Part shown: positions 1-9,698 of the stretch, one piece after another
Layout of the letters: each line of letters begins with the position of its first letter
Position numbering within the stretch: the first letter of the stretch is position 1
Source of the DNA: Thermoplasmata archaeon
GTDB lineage: Archaea; Thermoplasmatota; Thermoplasmata; Lutacidiplasmatales; UBA184
Length of the DNA: 36,853 nt
Reading direction: 5' to 3'
Assembly (NCBI GenBank): GCA_021806135.1
Contig: JAJZYB010000018.1
Span: forward strand, 1-36,853
Notes under the pieces: model-generated
Database searches by the model: none
Told to the model about the DNA's origin: nothing
What the model saw: only the letters and a program-made list of their open reading frames with translations
Position numbers and translations under genes: made by a program

Positions 1-158
1 TCTCCCATGAGCCGGTGGACTTCGGAGAGGGGAATTCGTCGCATCCCTCCGAGGGTTCGTACCACCCGTATCTTTCCCTGACGGTCCCAACGCTGCAAGG
101 TGGTGACCGTGAGTCCGAGCCGGGACGCGGCATCGCCGATACGGAGGAGAGTATCCAC
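1..158 (-). CDS. IS607-type serine recombinase (TnpA-like), N-terminal fragment cut by window edge
   Basis: The minus strand from a GTG at 158 encodes a MerR-like helix-turn-helix: MDTLLRIGDAASRLG, then TLQRWDRQGKI, then TLGGMRRIPLSEV. The order IGDAA - LQRWDR.GKI - RT.GG.RR is the signature of the N-terminal DNA-binding domain of IS607-family serine recombinases. The catalytic resolvase domain would lie beyond base 1. The 52 visible codons have no internal stop. A TATA-like box on the minus strand (about 183-190) lies roughly 28 nt ahead of the GTG and no Shine-Dalgarno site is visible, so a leaderless transcript is likely. A stand-alone MerR-like regulator is possible but the RT.GG.RR ending favours IS607. 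Whether the element is intact, and whether a TnpB partner follows, cannot be seen. Confidence 0.72.
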   Translation of the reverse strand, partial: MDTLLRIGDAASRLGLTVTTLQRWDRQGKIRVVRTLGGMRRIPLSEVHRLMG

Positions 159-180
159 ACCGCAAACATACCATACCACC

Positions 181-190
181 TATGTATATT
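181..190 (-). promoter_or_regulatory. TATA-like box for the recombinase gene
   Basis: Read on the minus strand this is aatatacata, an AT-rich stretch in otherwise GC-rich DNA. It lies 23-32 nt ahead of the GTG at 158, the spacing of an archaeal TATA box to a leaderless start. Confidence 0.45.
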
Positions 191-276
191 CTTTGCCATT
201 AGCTGTCATAGCCCCCCGTGTCGTCCGTGAAGGGCGAGGGAACCCGCCGGCCCTTAGCCCTTGCTCCTCCCGCGCC

Positions 277-1569
277 CTAACCGGACGCCGGCACCCCGGC
301 CCCCGCCGCCGGCGGCGGGAGCGGATAGCGCAGGAGGGCGGCGATCCCTCCGAAGGCCTTGAGGAGCATCCCACCCTCATCGCTCTCCACGCTGACCATC
401 CGGACGGTGGCCCCGTGCGCGCCGGCCTCCTGGAAGAGACGGGAGACGTAGTCCTCCTCCTCCTTCAGGGAGAGCGCCGGGGCTCCGCAGGAGGGACAGG
501 GGCCCCACTGGGCCTGGGAGACCTGGGCATCCTCCAGGCTGCGTACCGTCTCCTTCCCGCACTGGCCGCAGCGCAGGGTCAGCCGCTTGCGCTTGAGCCC
601 GGAAGAGAGCAGGAGCACGTCCACTGCCCCCATCTCCAGGGCCCGGAGGACCTCCTTCTCCCCGTAGGCGGCCAGGCCGCCACCGGCCTTGCGGATCTCC
701 AACAGGAGGCGCTGGACCAGCCGCTTCTCCTCCGTGATCTCCAGGCCGTGGAGCGTGCTGCCGGCCTTCTCCACCAGCTCCTTGAGCCCGTATTCGTCGG
801 TGTAGCCCACGTCGAAGAGGGGTTCCACCACCTTCTCCTGGAGCTCGTACTGCAGATAGTGCTCTTTCACGAAGTACTCCTTGGTCGCTCCCGGCCCGCC
901 GATCAGGATGCCCTTGAGCCCGTCCTTCACCGGCAGGAAGATCTCCAGGGCCAGTTCGGCCGAGCGGACGAAGAAGTCGTGGGCCGCGTGCTCGATGAGC
1001 CGCTCGAACCGGTGGGCGGACTGCCCACCGCGCCCGTGCTTGCTGGGGACCTGGCTCTGGCGGTTGCGCACCGCCTCCACCCGGGTGCCCCGGAGGAAGC
1101 CCAAGGTGACTTCGGCTCGGTCGATGACGATGAGCCCCCAGAGCTCCGGCTCGTGGACCATGGCCAAGAGCGGTTCGAGAACGAACTGCGAGTCGCAGCG
1201 GTACATGTACGTGCCGAGCGGCTCCGGCGGCTCGATCACGTAGACCACCTGCTCGCTCTTGTCCGCCCCCACGGGCTTCGCCCCCACGAAGAAGGCAAGC
1301 CCGTGCTCCGGAGCCTGCCGGTACTGCTTCAGCCGGTTCATGATGGTCTCCAGGGCGGAGAGCACGCTCTTGCGGGTGGTCCGGCTCTTGATGTTGCCGG
1401 CCTGGGCGTACTCGTTCCGGAGGTAACCCATCACATCGGAGATGGCCCGGCCCGGTGGGACATAGAGGGTGACCAGTTCGGTGGCCCGGCCCCGGATGTC
1501 CTTGATCTCCTCGACCAGCCGACGGAACTCGTAGCGCCGGAGCTGGGGGTCCTTCTCCCCTTCCGCCAT
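277..1569 (-). CDS. prf1: Peptide chain release factor aRF1 (eRF1 family)
   Basis: This 430-residue protein is the archaeal class-1 release factor, which recognises all three stop codons and triggers hydrolysis of peptidyl-tRNA on the ribosome. Visible motifs are NIKS at residues 59-62 and YRCDSQF (YxCxxxF) at 123-129, both in the stop-codon-reading domain, and GGQ at 181-183 in the hydrolysis loop (HGRGGQSAHRF). The C-terminal domain carries a zinc-ribbon with Cys334/Cys337 and Cys358/Cys361, as in archaeal homologues. Length is normal for the family, with a short Pro/Ala-rich tail. The ATG gives a standard N-terminus. Thioredoxin lies 78 nt upstream on the same strand, so co-transcription is possible. 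Identification is firm. Confidence 0.97.
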   Translation of the reverse strand: MAEGEKDPQLRRYEFRRLVEEIKDIRGRATELVTLYVPPGRAISDVMGYLRNEYAQAGNIKSRTTRKSVLSALETIMNRLKQYRQAPEHGLAFFVGAKPVGADKSEQVVYVIEPPEPLGTYMYRCDSQFVLEPLLAMVHEPELWGLIVIDRAEVTLGFLRGTRVEAVRNRQSQVPSKHGRGGQSAHRFERLIEHAAHDFFVRSAELALEIFLPVKDGLKGILIGGPGATKEYFVKEHYLQYELQEKVVEPLFDVGYTDEYGLKELVEKAGSTLHGLEITEEKRLVQRLLLEIRKAGGGLAAYGEKEVLRALEMGAVDVLLLSSGLKRKRLTLRCGQCGKETVRSLEDAQVSQAQWGPCPSCGAPALSLKEEEDYVSRLFQEAGAHGATVRMVSVESDEGGMLLKAFGGIAALLRYPLPPPAAGAGVPASG

Positions 1570-1621
1570 GGTTCAGGCCCCCCGCGTCCAGGCGCGTCCC
1601 TGGGCGGACCGCTCGTCCGCT

Positions 1622-1638
1622 CCCCGGCTCCCCCGGGG
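1622..1638. other. GC-rich hairpin between thioredoxin and aRF1
   Basis: CCCCGG and CCGGGG form a perfect 6-bp stem around a 5-nt loop (ctccc), 10 nt past the thioredoxin stop. It could attenuate or separate the two genes. No T-run follows on the minus strand, so a terminator role is unproven. Confidence 0.3.
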
Positions 1639-1647
1639 CTCCCCCTG

Positions 1648-1974
1648 CTACAGCAGCTTCGAGAGGTGCTCTTCGATGACCTCTTCGGGGTAGGCCCCCA
1701 CGATCCGGTCCACGAGCTTGCCCTCCTTGTAGAAGAGCAACGTGGGGATGCTCATCACGCCCAGCTGCTGGGCGGTGGTGGAGTTGTCGTCCGAATTGAG
1801 CTTGCCGACCCCCACCTTGCCGTGGTACTTGTCGGCCAGGCGCTCCACGATGGGGGAAACCATCCGGCATGGCCCGCACCAGGGAGCCCAGACGTCCACC
1901 AAGGCAACCCGGTTCTCCTGGGGGAACTTCGCGAAGGTCTTGTCTGTGAGGTCGGGAATGGTCACGGGGATCAC
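1648..1974 (-). CDS. trx: Thioredoxin
   Basis: This 108-residue protein has the full thioredoxin fold length and is predicted to be cytosolic, with no signal peptide. The redox-active site is WCGPC (Trp32, Cys33, Cys36). The cis-proline motif SIPTLLFYKEGK places Pro77 opposite the active site, and the buried acid lies in the VDVWAPW strand. It would reduce protein disulfides using a thioredoxin reductase not present here. The start is the GTG at 1974. A TATA-like box (ctttata on the minus strand, 2001-2007) lies 27-33 nt upstream and there is no correctly spaced Shine-Dalgarno site, so the message is probably leaderless. Thioredoxin is separated from moaB by its own promoter. Confidence 0.95.
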   Translation of the reverse strand: MIPVTIPDLTDKTFAKFPQENRVALVDVWAPWCGPCRMVSPIVERLADKYHGKVGVGKLNSDDNSTTAQQLGVMSIPTLLFYKEGKLVDRIVGAYPEEVIEEHLSKLL

Positions 1975-2000
1975 CTCTGGGGAAAGTGACCCTTCCGGGC

Positions 2001-2007
2001 TATAAAG
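2001..2007 (-). promoter_or_regulatory. TATA-like box for thioredoxin
   Basis: The minus-strand sequence ctttata lies 27-33 nt upstream of the GTG start at 1974, consistent with a leaderless archaeal promoter. Confidence 0.5.
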
Positions 2008-2034
2008 CCCTCCACGGGCCGGCCGGGTAGGGGT

Positions 2035-2610
2035 TCAGCGGGCCAGTTCCTCTACCAGGTGCTCCACCGTAGGGAGGATCAACTCCCGGACGGCCAGTTG
2101 GCAGGCGCGGGCAGAACCGGGGACGGCGAAGACCGGCCGGTTGTGGAGGGCGAAGAGGCTCGCCCGGCTGAGGACCGCGAGCGGGCCCACCTCCTGGTAG
2201 CTCAGCATGCGATAGAGGTCCCCAAATCCTTCCAGCGCCTTCCCCCCTCCCCCTGCCAGGGCCTCGATGGTGACGTCCCGGGAACTCACGCCGGTCCCTC
2301 CGATGGTGATCACCGCCTCCACGTCCGGATCGGCGAGCCAGCGGTCCAGGCACTCTCGGATGTCGGCCACGCTGTTGGCCACCAGGTGGTACTCCGCCAC
2401 CCGTTGCCCGCCCTCGGTGAGGAGCTTCTTCACCAGGCTTCCGCTCTCATCGTCCTCCTCGGTATGGGTGTCGGACGTGGTGAGGACGCCGAACCCGATG
2501 GGCCGGCTGGTCCCGAGGTGGTGGCGCGAGGGGCTCTCCGGGGAGGACCCGGCACCGGACACGGACGCGTTCGCATGGGAGAGCGGGTGGTAGTTCGAAC
2601 CGGGCGTCAC
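2035..2610 (-). CDS. moaB: Molybdopterin adenylyltransferase family protein MoaB
   Basis: This 191-residue MoaB/MogA-fold protein should activate molybdopterin by adenylylation during molybdenum/tungsten cofactor synthesis. Family motifs are LTTSDT (43-48), GGTG (104-107), RDVT (111-114) and YRMLSYQEVGPLA (133-145), followed by FAVPGSARAC near 161-170. The core starts near residue 36; the preceding residues are a low-complexity Ser/Pro-rich extension. The GTG at 2610 is chosen because a GAGGG-like ribosome-binding sequence precedes it and the moaC stop is 10 nt upstream. A GTG 16 codons later is an alternative. It is the last gene of the rfcS-moaC-moaB cluster. Confidence 0.9.
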   Translation of the reverse strand: MTPGSNYHPLSHANASVSGAGSSPESPSRHHLGTSRPIGFGVLTTSDTHTEEDDESGSLVKKLLTEGGQRVAEYHLVANSVADIRECLDRWLADPDVEAVITIGGTGVSSRDVTIEALAGGGGKALEGFGDLYRMLSYQEVGPLAVLSRASLFALHNRPVFAVPGSARACQLAVRELILPTVEHLVEELAR

Positions 2611-2620
2611 GCCTTCACCC

Positions 2621-3091
2621 TCACGGAGATCGGTCCCCACCCTTCCTCTTGCGGACCACGCGCACCGGGCCGAGAAGGGTCTGGGGGTACTGCCCGCGCG
2701 CATCCTTCTCCAGATATTTGACCATGTCCCAGACCGTGAGGAGCGCCACCGATACCCCGACGAGAGACTCCATCTCCACCCCGGTGGGGCCGAGGGCCTC
2801 CGCGCGGGCGACAGCCTTCACCCCCCGCGCGGTCCGGCTCAAGGTGACGGAGCTGTGCGTGAGCGCCACCAGGTGGCAGTGCGGGAGGAGCTCGGAGGTC
2901 TTCTTCATGGCGAGGAGGCCCGCCAGCCCTCCGGCGGCCAGGGGATCCCCCTTCTCCACGGTGCCCTGCCGGAGGGCCCGCCGGCTCTTGGGTCCGAGCG
3001 AGAGGGTCCCCTCCGCCTCCGCCTCCCGTCGGATCGCGGGCTTTCCCCCCACGTCCCGCTGCCGCGTCACCACCGTCTGTGGCCCGGTCAT
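2621..3091 (-). CDS. moaC: Cyclic pyranopterin monophosphate synthase MoaC
   Basis: This 156-residue protein catalyses conversion of the GTP-derived cyclic intermediate into cyclic pyranopterin monophosphate, an early step of molybdopterin synthesis. Diagnostic segments are VEKGDP (45-50), LLPHCHLVALTH (68-79) and GPTGVEMESLVGVSVALL (101-118), followed by WDMVKYLEKD (121-130). Asp122 and Lys125 match the conserved catalytic D..K pair in the family. The ATG overlaps the stop of rfcS by ATGA, and moaB follows 10 nt after its stop. The chain has normal length and no missing key residue is apparent. Confidence 0.95.
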   Translation of the reverse strand: MTGPQTVVTRQRDVGGKPAIRREAEAEGTLSLGPKSRRALRQGTVEKGDPLAAGGLAGLLAMKKTSELLPHCHLVALTHSSVTLSRTARGVKAVARAEALGPTGVEMESLVGVSVALLTVWDMVKYLEKDARGQYPQTLLGPVRVVRKRKGGDRSP

Positions 3092-4071
3092 GCCGAGGCG
3101 CCCCCGCCCCGCCGGGCCAGGAGCCCCAGGCGGGCCAGGAAGGCCTCCAGCTGCACCCGGTCGGAGGCTCCCATGGCGAGACGGAAATCGACTTCCGCGA
3201 GGACCTCCAGCAGGCGGATCTTCTCTTCATCGGGGAGGGAGAGGTTGGGGAGGTGCCGGTGGAGTGCCCGGACCACATCCTCCCCGCTCGCCCCCCGGTC
3301 GGTCAACAGGGCGTAGAGAGCCTCTCGGGACCCCTCGAAGTCGCCGGAGAGGGCCTTTCCCATCATCTGTTCCACCTCCCGGGGGAGGGGGGTGGAAGAG
3401 CTTTCGTAGAGGCTGTCGGCCGTGATGCGTTCCGTGAGGGCGGAGGCGAGCTGGAGGAGGTTCACCGCTCGCCGGAGGTCCCCGTCGGCGAGCTTGACCA
3501 GGGCGTCCATGGCCTCCGGCTCGACCCGGCGGCCCTCGGCCTGGGCGATCCGTCCGAGGTACCCCCGCATCTCCTCGGGGCTGAAGGTCTTGAAGCGGAA
3601 GACGGCGCACCGGGACTGGATCGGCTCGATGATCCGGGAGGAGTAGTTGCAGGACAGGATGAACCGGCTGGAGGCGGAGTAGCGCTCCATCATCCTCCGG
3701 AGCGACGCCTGGGCATCGTTGGTGAGCTGGTCCGCCTCGTCGAGGAAGAGGAGCTTGAACGGGACGGAGGCGAGCGGGGCGCTCCTCACGTAGTTCTTGA
3801 TCGTGTTGCGGACCGTCTCGATCCCCCGCTCGTCCGAGGCGTTCAGCTCGAGGAAGGACTCCCGCCAGCCCTCCCCGTAGAGGTCCCGCGCGAGGGCGAG
3901 AGCCGCCGTGGTCTTCCCCGTGCCGGGGGGGCCGGCAAAGAGCAGGTGAGGGAGGGTCCGGCGGGCCACGTAGGCCTCGAGCAGGGGGACCACACGGGGT
4001 TGGCCGACCATCTCCCGGAGGGAGTGAGGCCGGTACTTCTCGATCCAGATCTCTCCCGCATGGACGTCCAT
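3088..4071 (-). CDS. rfcS: Replication factor C small subunit (clamp loader)
   Basis: This 327-residue AAA+ ATPase loads the PCNA sliding clamp at primer-template junctions, normally as the small subunit in a complex with RfcL. It begins with the RFC-specific WIEKYRP box (9-15). Walker A is GPPGTGKTT (47-55), and LELNASDERGI follows at 75-85. Walker B is LLFLDEAD (107-114), the SRC arginine-finger motif is at 153-155, and a sensor-2 segment is GDLRRAVNLLQ. The open frame extends 22 codons upstream, but the ATG at 4071 fits the family N-terminus and lies downstream of a TATA-like box at 4107-4113. The stop overlaps the moaC start by ATGA, an unusual pairing of a replication gene with cofactor biosynthesis. 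Confidence 0.96.
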   Translation of the reverse strand: MDVHAGEIWIEKYRPHSLREMVGQPRVVPLLEAYVARRTLPHLLFAGPPGTGKTTAALALARDLYGEGWRESFLELNASDERGIETVRNTIKNYVRSAPLASVPFKLLFLDEADQLTNDAQASLRRMMERYSASSRFILSCNYSSRIIEPIQSRCAVFRFKTFSPEEMRGYLGRIAQAEGRRVEPEAMDALVKLADGDLRRAVNLLQLASALTERITADSLYESSSTPLPREVEQMMGKALSGDFEGSREALYALLTDRGASGEDVVRALHRHLPNLSLPDEEKIRLLEVLAEVDFRLAMGASDRVQLEAFLARLGLLARRGGGASA

Positions 4072-4106
4072 GTATCCCCGGAGCGCGTTCTGGGTCGGGC
4101 CGGCGG

Positions 4107-4114
4107 GATATAAG
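4107..4114 (-). promoter_or_regulatory. TATA-like box for the rfcS-moaC-moaB operon
   Basis: The minus strand reads cttatatc here, 36-43 nt ahead of the rfcS ATG at 4071. Transcription would start roughly 10-15 nt before the ATG, leaving a very short leader. Confidence 0.5.
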
Positions 4115-4159
4115 GACCTTGGGCCGCGCTGCAGCACGACGGGCGGAAGGGCTCCCGCC

Positions 4160-4402
4160 TCACCCTTCCGTCAGCCGGAACTCCAGTTCATGGCCCCGAT
4201 GCTCCAGCGAGAGCTTCCCTTCGCGGGCGAGCCAGCCGATCGCCATGAGCACCCGGGGCCGGGGTCCGGGCACGCCGCGCTCCAAGGCCCGGAGGTTCAT
4301 GGGCCCTTTCTGCTTGAGGATCTGCCAGACCTCGCCCGCGGCGAGCCCGATAGCATCGACGCTCCACTCCTCGTCCTTGGGGGTCTCCACTTCTTTCGGC
4401 AT
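4160..4402 (-). CDS. Small winged-helix DNA-binding protein (DUF2582-like)
   Basis: This 80-residue protein has the layout of a lone winged helix. The first helix is IGLAAGEVWQILKQKG (18-33), then MNLRALERGV as helix-turn-helix entry, then the recognition helix RVLMAIGWLAREGKL, and a C-terminal beta-hairpin wing (SLEHRGHELEFRLTE). This matches the archaeal/bacterial winged-helix family known as DUF2582. The function is unknown; a transcriptional or chromatin role is inference. It sits between treY (75 nt upstream, same strand) and rfcS, with an AT-rich TATA-like patch at about 4432-4438, so it probably has its own promoter. It could regulate the adjacent trehalose genes, but nothing in the sequence proves this. 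Confidence 0.8.
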   Translation of the reverse strand: MPKEVETPKDEEWSVDAIGLAAGEVWQILKQKGPMNLRALERGVPGPRPRVLMAIGWLAREGKLSLEHRGHELEFRLTEG

Positions 4403-4477
4403 CGGGGGAGGGAACCGGCCGGACGGAAAGGGATTTAGGAGAACGCGTTCGAGGCGGGGGACCCCTCCCCGGCCACC

Positions 4478-7249
<2,772 letters not shown>

Positions 7250-7250
7250 C

Positions 7251-9698
7251 TCAATCCACGCGCACGGAGAGCTGCCGCCCGAGGTCAAGGAAGCCCCTTT
7301 CCCAGGTGGCGGCCTCCGGATCTCCCCGTTGGGCACGCTCCTTCACGGAGGGGTACACCTTGGTGAGCAGCTCGAAATAGAGGTTCTGGGCCTTCCAAAG
7401 GTTGGGAGTATAGGGAAGGACCTGGACGAGGGCCATGGCCCGGTTGAGTTGGGACAGGAGACGTTGGTCTCCGGGGTTCTTCGAGAAGTGTTCCAGGCTG
7501 CGCTCGAGGAAGCGTTGGGGGGCGTAGCCGAGCCCGGAGGCATCCACCGTGACCTTCCAGCGTTTCAGTTCCTTCAGGAGCGCCTCGGCCCGGTCCAGGT
7601 CGAGCTCCTCCGCGGCGAAGGTCCGTCTCAAGTTGGCGTTCAAGGTGAACTCCACCGCGGTCTGGAAGGCCCGGGGGAGAGGGAAGTTCAGGTCCTGCAA
7701 GAAGCGCATGAACGGGGTGTACTGGAGGTAGATGTTCTGGTAGCCGTTCTCGGCCTCCGTCATGCCATCCTGGATGAGGCGGCCCAGGATCGCCCGCTGT
7801 TCGTCGCGGAAGAGGGAGCGGAAGGAGTAGGTGACCCCGCCGAAGTGCTCGTCGAGCTGCCGGATGACCTGGGCCAGGTCGGCGTGAGAGAACGACTCCT
7901 CGACCTCCCGGGCGAAGGCCTCGTAGGCCTCCTTGCCCCGGAACTGCCGGATCCCGGCGTTCAAGTTGTGGTCGCCGAAGTGGACCACCCCATAGCTGAA
8001 GCGGTCGCTCTCCCCGGTCGCTTCCGAGGTGATGGTCACCCAGCCGAGGGCGAGCCGGGTCCGGCCCTGCTCCACCCGGCGGTGGTCCCCCCGCTGGACC
8101 CGGTAGCAGTAGATCCGCCGGTCCGGTTCGTAAGGCTCGAACAGGGAACTGATCGCGTAGTGGGCGGCCACCTTCCCCAGGTCCACCCGGGAGAGGAGCG
8201 CGTACCGCCGGTACACCTCGGCCCCGTCCCCCTGCTCCGGCAGGTTGCTCCGGGCCGCCCGGAGACGCTCCAGGAAAGCCGGCTCCAACCGGAGGTCGAA
8301 CAGTTCCTCGGCGAGCTGGATCACCCGGCCCGCGTAGCGCAGCACCTGGACGGTCTCGATGCCGGAGAGCTCGTCAAAGAACCACCCGCAGCTGGTGTAC
8401 ATCAGCAGGGCGTGACGCTGGAGCTCCAGGAGCTTGAGCGCCTCCGTCCTCTGCTCCGGGCTCAGCGGGATCCGGGCGTGCCGGGAGAAGAAACCCTCCC
8501 GGGTGGGCTCGGAGCGGTCGAGGACCACCTGGATGTAATCGTCCCGGGCCGCCCACGGGTCGTGGAAGAGCGTCCGGCCCTTCTCCTCGAACCGGGGAGC
8601 CACCTCGTCCCGTAGCCAGTCCAGGGCCGCCCGAAGGGGGGCGCGCCAGGCCTGGTTCCACCCCGGGTGGAGCCCGGTCTGGCAGCCGCAGTTCCCCCGC
8701 CACCGCTCCACCCCATGCGGGCAGCTCCACGAGGTGTTCTCCGCGATCTCCACCTCCTGCGCCGGAGGGACCAAGGTGAGGTACTCCCCGTAGTTGGTCA
8801 GCCGGGCCTGCGACCGGGTCTCCACCAGGTGGAGGGCGTAGGAGAGCGCCATGTCCCCGTGCCGGTGATGATGCCCGTAGGTCTCCCCATCGGTGGCGAT
8901 GTGCACGAGCTGGGGCCAGGTGCGACCGAACTTCCCCTCCTCCGAGAACGCGCCGACGAGGTGCTGGGCGAGCACCTCCCCGTTGTCCAGCAGGTGACCG
9001 AAGGCCACCGCCTGGGAGATCGGACCGTCATAGAAGAAGGCAGAGAGGGAGCGGCCGGAGGGGAGCCGCACGAGATACGCGCAGGTGGGGTCCACCCGGT
9101 TCCCCGTCACTTCGCTCCAGGGGGCGTTCCCGTTGAGCGGGCGCACCCGCCGGGCCTGATGCGGAGCCAGCAGGACGAAACGGATCCCGTGCTCCGCACA
9201 GATCTCCAAGGAGGCGAGGTCCACCGCGGTTTCCGGGAGCCAAAGCCCCTCCGGGGGGCGGCCAAACCGGTGCTCGAAGTCCCGGATGCCCCAGACGATC
9301 TCGGTCCGCTGGTCCCGGGGGTTCGCCAGCGGCAGGATCACGTGGTTGTACGCCTGCGCCAGGGCCGACCCATGTCCGCCAAAGGTCTCCTGGCTCCGTC
9401 GGTCCGCCGCTAGGATCCTGCGGTAGACCTCCGGAGCCTGGGATTCCATCCAGCCGAGGAGCGTCGGTCCGACGTTGAAGCTCATCCGGGAGTAGTTGTC
9501 CGAGATCCGGAGGATCCGGCCCTGGGGGTCCATGATCCGGGAGGCGGTGTTCGGTTCGTAGCATTCGGCGGTGATCCGGGCGTTCCAGTCGTGGTACGGA
9601 TCGGCCGAGTCCTCCACCTCCACCCGTTCCAGCCAGGGGTTCTCCCGGGGGGGTTGGTAAAAGTGCCCATGCACGCAAAGGTAACGCTCCATGCTCAT
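7251..9698 (-). CDS. Glycoside hydrolase family 57 protein with DUF3536 region
   Basis: This 815-residue protein has a GH57 (beta/alpha)7 domain in roughly its first 350 residues, followed by a helical DUF3536-type region. It opens with VHGHFYQPPRENPW (9-22), which is diagnostic. GLWLPETAVD supplies the putative nucleophile Glu156 and VHIATDGETYGHHH the putative acid Asp270. GH57 enzymes act on alpha-1,4/1,6-glucans (amylase, glucanotransferase or branching activities), but the specificity of the DUF3536 group is not established. The ATG at 9698 overlaps the treZ stop by ATGA, and treY follows one base after its stop. Trimming or transferring alpha-glucan chains for TreY is therefore a reasonable inference, not a demonstrated role. 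No signal peptide is seen, so it is probably cytosolic. Confidence 0.88.
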   Translation of the reverse strand: MSMERYLCVHGHFYQPPRENPWLERVEVEDSADPYHDWNARITAECYEPNTASRIMDPQGRILRISDNYSRMSFNVGPTLLGWMESQAPEVYRRILAADRRSQETFGGHGSALAQAYNHVILPLANPRDQRTEIVWGIRDFEHRFGRPPEGLWLPETAVDLASLEICAEHGIRFVLLAPHQARRVRPLNGNAPWSEVTGNRVDPTCAYLVRLPSGRSLSAFFYDGPISQAVAFGHLLDNGEVLAQHLVGAFSEEGKFGRTWPQLVHIATDGETYGHHHRHGDMALSYALHLVETRSQARLTNYGEYLTLVPPAQEVEIAENTSWSCPHGVERWRGNCGCQTGLHPGWNQAWRAPLRAALDWLRDEVAPRFEEKGRTLFHDPWAARDDYIQVVLDRSEPTREGFFSRHARIPLSPEQRTEALKLLELQRHALLMYTSCGWFFDELSGIETVQVLRYAGRVIQLAEELFDLRLEPAFLERLRAARSNLPEQGDGAEVYRRYALLSRVDLGKVAAHYAISSLFEPYEPDRRIYCYRVQRGDHRRVEQGRTRLALGWVTITSEATGESDRFSYGVVHFGDHNLNAGIRQFRGKEAYEAFAREVEESFSHADLAQVIRQLDEHFGGVTYSFRSLFRDEQRAILGRLIQDGMTEAENGYQNIYLQYTPFMRFLQDLNFPLPRAFQTAVEFTLNANLRRTFAAEELDLDRAEALLKELKRWKVTVDASGLGYAPQRFLERSLEHFSKNPGDQRLLSQLNRAMALVQVLPYTPNLWKAQNLYFELLTKVYPSVKERAQRGDPEAATWERGFLDLGRQLSVRVD

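Noticed and set aside
100-1989. 629-codon plus-strand open frame opposite aRF1 and thioredoxin
   Set aside because: It is a GC-driven antisense shadow; the minus-strand proteins have all family motifs, and the plus frame is low-complexity without any domain.
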